The notes beneath the pieces are model-generated. The model was not told the DNA's origin and searched no databases. It worked only from the letters and a program-made list of their open reading frames with translations. Source: Amorphophallus konjac (lineage: Eukaryota > Streptophyta > Magnoliopsida > Alismatales > Araceae). Taken from it: a stretch of DNA of 64,000 bases. Within the stretch, counting starts at the first letter, position 1, and each line of letters opens with the position of its first letter. The DNA is taken from the NCBI GenBank assembly GCA_022559845.1, contig CM040123.1:319281933-319345932 (forward strand), in the 5' to 3' direction. The translations under genes and the position numbers were made by a program. Below are positions 57,865-64,000 of this stretch, one piece after another.

Positions 57865-60800
57865 TGTCATGCCCCGAACCGATAGCAGCGGAAGACATGC
57901 TCGGATTGTGTCATTGATTCATTCATGATACAGAGCGAATCAGAAGACATAGACACAAGATAATGGTGCCAAAAATAACTATAAGTTTTATTGATATCAA
58001 AAATCATTATTACAACCTTGACTCTATTACATCGATAAAAGAAAAAGGAAACGACTCAATATTACATGACTTGACTTTAAGAGAAAATAAAAAGACAACT
58101 CTCAAAACTCGGGAACTCCATCACTCTTGCCCGCTTCCATCTGCAGTAGTTTCTTCATTAATACCTGAAAAATGTTGAGAGGGAACTGGGTGAGCAAAAA
58201 GCACAGTAAGAATTACACTCTATCGTCAGGCAGAATTTAAGTAATTAACCATTTAACAATGCATGAAAATAACATTAATGCAAGATGAAAAACAAACTCA
58301 TTATCAAGAGGATACTAAGGTCACATGGAAGCTCAAATAATAAGATAACAAGAGACAGGTACAAGAATATAGTGAAGAGAGAATAGCTGGGAACATGTAC
58401 AAGAGATATCAAGCACTAATATCCATATCAACAAATTGTCCCTTCCGGACCTTATATCAAACATGTCAAGTCACACATATAAGGAAGATGCCCATGATGT
58501 AAACATGTCTAGATCGAATCTTGCTTATGGTTGGTGCAATGCCACACCTGATCATTCATAATACCGGTATATGTCTGGGCTTTGCCTTGCCCTTAGGACC
58601 ATATCCAGTCCCTAATAGTTTCAGCCTAGCATTGATTGTCAAAAGTGGACCCAAAGTCCCATATAATAATTCCAGACAATTTACTAATGGCATCTAAATT
58701 CCAAGAATAGCTCATTATAATCAAGGCAACACGAGTAGGAAATAGATTCCTTGAAGACTTTACATTATCAAGCTTATTAATTCCAAGGAAAAGTCATTCA
58801 AAAAAATGACTTTTAAGAAGGATATGGGATGATTTTCAAGGGATCTAACGTCCAAATAGACCCAACAAAGGTCATAACCTCGAGATATAATAGTCTGGAG
58901 AGGCTAGAAAGGCTTAAACACACAAAAACCACGAAAATGGTAATTTCGGGATGCTGTATGAAGAAACGGTCGGCCCTTGACCGCAACTAGAGATAGGCGG
59001 TCTCAAGGGGATCGCAATCTGGATGGCAACACGGCTGAGTCAACTCGAAGGATCGACGGGTTGACTCACAGTAGGCAAGAAAAATGCGGTCTAGGAGAGA
59101 CAGATAATGATAGAAATGGTGCAAGTAAGACCGCTACTTGGTCTTAGGCCTGGGCAAGAATCAATCGACTTATCCATGGTCCCTAGTCGACCTAGGTCAA
59201 GGTTAGACTGAAATAGAACTCAGCCCACACGACCATGGTCAAACGAGGTCACTTAGGTCGACCTAAATAGGGCCAAGTCGACCCAGAACAAGGCCAGGTG
59301 ACTCGACAGAAACTGGCTTACAGGCCAGGTCAGGAAACATAATGTGCTCATGGCCGTGCTGCTACTTGCTAGTAGCGGCCCTGGTAAGGCCGCATTCTAG
59401 ACAGAACCGGGCAGAACTTCGACTGCCAAAAATCTGATCGAATCAGTGGGTTCAGGCTTTAGGGTACAACCTGCTCGGCGTCCTAGTGGGAATCCCAAGC
59501 TCGCAGAGTCTTACGGAGGCCTCGGAATATTAACACCTAGTCAGGCGGAAGGAATATCCGACAGAGAGGTATTCGATGCCCAAGAATTAATGGCTCAAAA
59601 TCAGCGAAAAATGAGTGTGATCAGTTCAGTTGACACCACCGGAGTGGCACGACCTTCAAACAAGCTCTAAACTATACATAACAAAAATATAATTTGTGAA
59701 CTATTCAATTAACTAAACATGTTATTCTACTCTCTTTCCAATCCTTTTATAACAAATAAATGATGATCATGAAGGGACAAATATAATGAAGAGAATTAGA
59801 CTTATATCAAATGTTTCATGAGCCCTAGTTATTAGTGCGTTTATACAACGTAATTAACCCTAATATCATGCTGTTAAACAAGGAACGACAGAGCATAACA
59901 CGTCGTAAAACGACCGAGTTTTTTTTCTGGAAACAGGGAGGAAAATGATCTTCATAGGACCGCTATATGTATAAGACGGTCAAGAGGAGACCACTAATTT
60001 AAAACATCTCCCCTTTTTTTTTGAAAACCCTACGCCAGAAGGTGGTCTATCGCATGACCCTCTCTTGAGAAGGCGGTCACTGGTGTGGCCGCAATCTGAG
60101 ACTTAGATCCGCCAGCGGTGAACTCTGACAGACCTCGACTAAAACGATGATTGTGATCAATATAATGAACAGAATTTGGGCAAACTAGTATCATTGGAAA
60201 GAGCATTCGGAGATAAACAAGATAGTATACTTCAATTAGAGTTTGACCTAATGTATCATGATATATAATGGCTAGAAATCAAAGACAACCTCCCGGATAC
60301 ACCTCTGGGTAAAACGATCAATTTGATCAACATGGTGAAGTAAAATTAAGGAAATCAGTATCAATCGAAAGAGGACATAAAGATGAACAATATGACATGA
60401 TTTAATTAATGTTTAGCCCGAGAGAAACCTCCCTTAGATCGACGGAAAGAAGGGGACGAAGAACGCCGGAACCCTAATCTCGCACCGCCCTAAACGCCAA
60501 AATCCTCCCACGATCGAGCACTCCACCGCCTCCAGGAGCAAATGGGGTTCGAAGGAGGCCTTGGCTATCTATTTATAGAATCTATTGAGTCTCCTAGGGT
60601 TCGAATCGATCACACAGAGTCCGAAGAGGAAAAATGGCGAGAAAATCGGGGGTTGATCTAATCCGCCGCCGTCGCGCCTAAATGGAGGGTCTAGGGTTAG
60701 GGTTTTCGAAGAGGAATCGATCATCAAGGGTTGGGCTAGTTTAGGCTTCGATCAGAGCCCATTAGGGCAAGAATTGAGGTCCAATTAGATGATTTGGGCT

Positions 60801-61073
60801 GATCTTACCAAGCTCCGATTTTTAGCCCTAAATTCAAAATTGGGCCTAATCCGTTTTTAATTTGGGTTTCTTTCTTTAGACAAAGTTGCTGGAAATAAAA
60901 TTTTACACAGGATACATATTTGTATTTATTTTTATTAAAATTTTAAAATTTGGGTCGAGAAGATAATATTATCTGATTCATTTTAAAATTCGGTTTAAGT
61001 AAATATCATTATCTTATTCGTTTAAAAATTCAGATATTACCATTTTATTTATTCAAAAATTCAGGTTGCTACA
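57865..61073 (-). repeat. 5' LTR of G
   Basis: Partner of 53294-56509; TATA box at 60577-60570. The R-U5 part is about 2.7 kb, unusually long and similar in layout to I. Confidence 0.93.
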
Positions 61074-61265
61074 ACACCACCTCAAGTTTCTACAACATGA
61101 ACAAGGGCATCGAATGTGACCGTCACGGTCTATTGCTGCATTTGGATTCCCCAATGTAAAATGAATGAAACTCTCAACTCCATGTTTAAACTCAATAGAC
61201 ACCACCCGGTCAACTTTTCTACAATACATCCATGAACGATCTGTCAACATTTTGCTTGCACCCAC
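61074..61265 (-). pseudogene. CACTA transposase N-terminal piece (Transpos_assoc) of H
   Basis: LTDRSWMYCRKVDRVVSIEF, then GVESFIHFTLGN, then GHIRCPCSCCRN: the Transpos_assoc domain that begins plant CACTA transposases, with its Cys cluster. It is in the same orientation as 51091-53293, which it precedes; element G separates them. The likely start is the ATG near 61265 or slightly downstream. Confidence 0.85.
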
Positions 61266-63402
61266 TAAATGTTAGTACACAAATAACTTTAAAATCATTA
61301 TGAGGTGAAAATAAGCCCGACCCTTTCCTCACATCGTTCGCCATAGACCATTTACAGATGGAAGAGGACTATTATTTAGATTATCACCTTTTAAGCCATC
61401 TATGAAGGTTTGATCGCATAATCACTTACTATATGTGTTGTACGATTTGCTAAAAATTTCGGCAGCATCTCTCCACATTTCTCCGATATATCAAAAATAT
61501 TTATTGATTACGAAATTTTCTTAAACACTTACTAGTAAGTGGTTAAAAAAATTCTCAAAATCAATAAATGTTTACCAAAGAAGAGTGAGAAGACACAACC
61601 GAAACTCTCAACAAACCATACAAACACATATAGTAAATGACTGCCTAAGTGCGATCAAACATTCATAGACTGTCCAAATGGGACAATTCAAGACTTTGAG
61701 GTAGATATATACATTCTCGTTAAAAAAATGAGAACACACACATCAATCTCAAAGTCTTGAACGGGAAGGTTCATTGACATGGGTTTAACACGCTCTCCTG
61801 ACGTGTATGTAATGTTAGGTCACACCCACACACCTCAGTTCACATATAACATAAAATTAAATAACATCTCACTTATCATTATGCATATATCGAATTAAAC
61901 ATCTAATTTAAAAAAACATTCAAATGAAGAACATCAAAGCTAAATAATGTAAAGGGAAAGAAAAAGGAACAAGAGAAAAATACATTTATCAACCAACATC
62001 TATGCAATGGCTGGCTGTACAAAAATATGTGCAACTCTCTGAAGGTTATTAGTGTGTAATGAATTAGCCGTACTTTGTAATTTATGAGTGGAACTCACAC
62101 GCATGTGAAACTCTTTGAAGACAAATTTACTCAATCCTTGGGAAAAAAGGTATGGGAAATTGAGCTTAAGGAGAACTCAGCAAGTTTGTCTTCAGACATA
62201 TTTATTCATTTCCTTTTAAGGATTATGGCTCACACGAAAATCATGGGTAGAAAAGGGGGGTGACAGCTGGGTCGGGGGAGGACTCCATGCTCGGCCTGGC
62301 TGCATGGGGGAGGCAGGCAAAACCTGTGGAGAAAGGAGTCGATTCCTAGAGGTCTGATCCCGCAGGCCTAGCTTGGCTAGCCTACCAAGTAGGTCATGGA
62401 TAGCAAGTCATGGAGGGGTTCATCTGAGGGAACCTGAGGGGATGATCCTGGTACCCAGCTGATAGAATTGAATAAACTCCATAGATAATTGAGTGAACTG
62501 GTCCAGCAACAAAGTGCTTGCTGAATTGCCAAAGAGAGGACCAGATATTCCAATAGAAACGAATTTGGGAGGGATAGAGTGCCCAAGGTCTAAAGGATTG
62601 AAAGAATTATATCTAGCTGATTTGTTGTACACTACAGGGATGAAAGCATCAACAAGGCCACTATTAGGTATTTGGACTAGCAGACCTGCCAGTTGGCTGG
62701 GCTGAGTATAGGGTCAGCTGACATTGGGGGAGTCAATTGACCCACCCAGGCTGATATTGTACCTTGGAAGCCTTGAAGATGACAAGATATAGGCTGACAG
62801 GTAGCTCTGTCAACATTAAATTATATTTTAGAAATATCAAAGATGACTGAGCTCAGAAATACTTAATTCAGAAATGCTGTCAAAACCCAGACTGGCTTAG
62901 CTAAAGGCCGATCAGCAGACCTCCAGTCCGACAAGTTTGATGAAGAACCATGAAGATTTTTTTAAGAACCGAGGTTTCAGAGTCTTATTTTTGTATGGAA
63001 ATGCGTCCCAATACAGTCAGCCAAACACATTAGGTATACTTTGGATAGAAGGGAACAAATTACAGAAATCTGGAGGATGCTGGAGACAGGCCAGTAGACT
63101 TTCAGCTCAGCCAACATGATGAACCATAGGGATCTTTAAAGATTTTTTTTAGGATGAAGGTAGAAATGCATCCAAATAGAGTCAAATAAATGCATTGGGT
63201 AAACCCTAGATATGGTCGGCTAGAATTGGTGAGATCATATATTTTGTAATTGCAGGTCCAATGATTTTTCCCCCATATTTTCCATTATTCTTAATAAACA
63301 ACAGACAGAGGGGGAGAGGGGGGGGGGTCGAGCACGGCCGGCCCCCTCTGTGTGTGCGTGTGTTACAGGCAGAGGGAAAGGGGGAGAGGGAGTGAGGAAG
63401 AC
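61266..63402. other. Upstream part of H and unassigned DNA, no gene seen
   Basis: No supportable open frame. An element-like phrase, aaatttcggcagcatctc (61455-61472), also occurs in E's LTR. A weak diverged duplication of about 178-bp period (around gatgaagaaccatgaagat at 62938 and gatgaaccatagggatc at 63117) and a G-rich/GT-rich stretch (63308-63362) precede J. No CACTA terminal repeat was recognised. Confidence 0.4.
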
Positions 63403-64000
63403 TGTGACGACCAGAGCTCCGGATACCGATATACCGGTAAAATCGATACACCGATACCAAGAACTGGGGAAGCCACCCGAGAGGCTGATGAGGCCCCTGA
63501 AGGGTTAGAGGAAGTTGTTGAGGAGTTGCATAACGAATTGGGACCGCAGGCGCGCAATATTAATTAGGACAACAATTATTAAGAAAATGCGGAAGCAATT
63601 TAAAATATCAGAGTGGTAAAATATATACAATAGTCCAGATTTATAATAACAGAGGTCCACCGTACAACAACACGGGGCATACCCCGGCACAACCGAACAA
63701 AAGACAAACCAACACAGCTGGCACTCTAACGACGCTCGGCACAAGCCCGAGCAGAACCGGCGGACGATTGGGGCGGCTCACCTGAAAGAAGGAAGGGTGA
63801 GTCACAGCCAGACTCAGTAGGAGTCACGCGGATCCCTACCACAAACTAAACAGACAAGCAGGCGAATATAAAAGCAATTAAAGCATGCATTTAAGTAATA
63901 AGGCAGATGCATAATTTAATAGATAAATAACGACAGAAAATAAATCTACCAACAGAATAAACTAGCACTAACCAAGTGAAGTGAGAGGCGGAACAATCCA
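63403..64000 (-). repeat. Element J: end of a gypsy-type LTR at the right edge
   Basis: Begins TGTGACGACC at 63403; its cggatacc and acgacc phrases resemble the reversed end of I. It contains the conserved hairpin-acceptor module at 63821-63780 (minus), 377 nt from the LTR end. Minus orientation is inferred from the module. Left flank aagac (63398-63402) is the expected target copy. The rest is off the window. Confidence 0.65.

Larger units (their letters stand above)
53294..61073 (-). mobile_element. Element G: gag-only chromovirus-like LTR retrotransposon
   Basis: LTRs of about 3.2 kb (53294-56509 and 57865-61073) flank 1,355 bp of interior. The primer site is TGGTATCAGAGCC (minus, 57859-57847) and the polypurine tract AGTGGGGGAAGG lies beside 56510, so it is minus-oriented. 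The target duplication is acgcc at 53289-53293 versus acacc at 61074-61078 (one difference). The interior holds gag with two zinc knuckles and no pol. It lies in the CACTA gene H. Confidence 0.88.

Noticed and set aside
62630..62640. cactacaggg as a CACTA terminal repeat
   Set aside because: Single short match in the wrong orientation for the right end of a minus-oriented element; no partner and no subterminal repeats.

Overview
This window is plant (angiosperm) nuclear DNA made almost entirely of transposable elements nested inside one another. I see no host protein-coding gene, tRNA or rRNA. The evidence for a plant is the set of families: Athila-type and Tat/Ogre-type Ty3/gypsy, a Sirevirus-like Ty1/copia element, chromovirus-like gag-only elements, an L1-type LINE with a C-terminal RNase H, and a CACTA transposon with the plant Transpos_assoc/tnp2/DUF4218 order. 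The species cannot be named from this sequence.

Layout, with letters for elements. H is a CACTA transposon gene (minus) in two exposed pieces, 51091-53293 and 61074-61265; it is the oldest host layer. I is a long gypsy-type LTR (plus, 48224-51090) that cuts H. F is an internally deleted Tat-lineage element (minus, 41699-48223) inside I; it carries antisense genes and a tandem repeat. A is an Athila element (plus, 9274-41698) inserted in F's other LTR. B is a Sirevirus-like, gag-only copia element (minus, 13871-31116, target duplication gagag) inserted in A's gag. C is a gag-only element (minus, 19625-25790, target duplication atgca) inserted in B's gag. E is an Ogre/Tat-like element (minus, 1-9273, running off the left edge) in A's 5' LTR. 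D is a 5'-truncated LINE (minus, 37141-40421) in A's 3' LTR. G is a chromovirus-like gag-only element (minus, 53294-61073) in H. J is the end of another LTR (63403-64000) at the right edge. The chain H>I>F>A>B>C is six layers deep.

Only E looks close to intact in what is visible: an upstream ORF1, then a gag-protease frame that stays open for 4.7 kb to the left window edge and so has no stop in the window. All other coding regions are broken by stops, frameshifts or insertions. B, C and G each keep a gag-like frame, LTRs, a primer binding site and a polypurine tract, but show no pol. If mobile, they would have depended on proteins from other elements.

The most interesting material is non-coding. 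(1) I, G and J share an LTR module about 300-380 nt before the LTR 3' end: CTACTGAG, a loop, CTCACCC, then TTTCAGGT. Its stem shows one compensatory base change. (2) E's leader places the primer binding site and small UNCG-type hairpins inside a 26-bp perfect inverted repeat, and its ORF1 stop overlaps the gag start (ATGA). (3) The LTRs of B and E carry dense arrays of short degenerate motifs with variable spacers, superficially CRISPR-like. (4) F shows a primer binding site fused directly to integrase codons, and antisense genes with their own TATA boxes and an apparent 75-bp intron.
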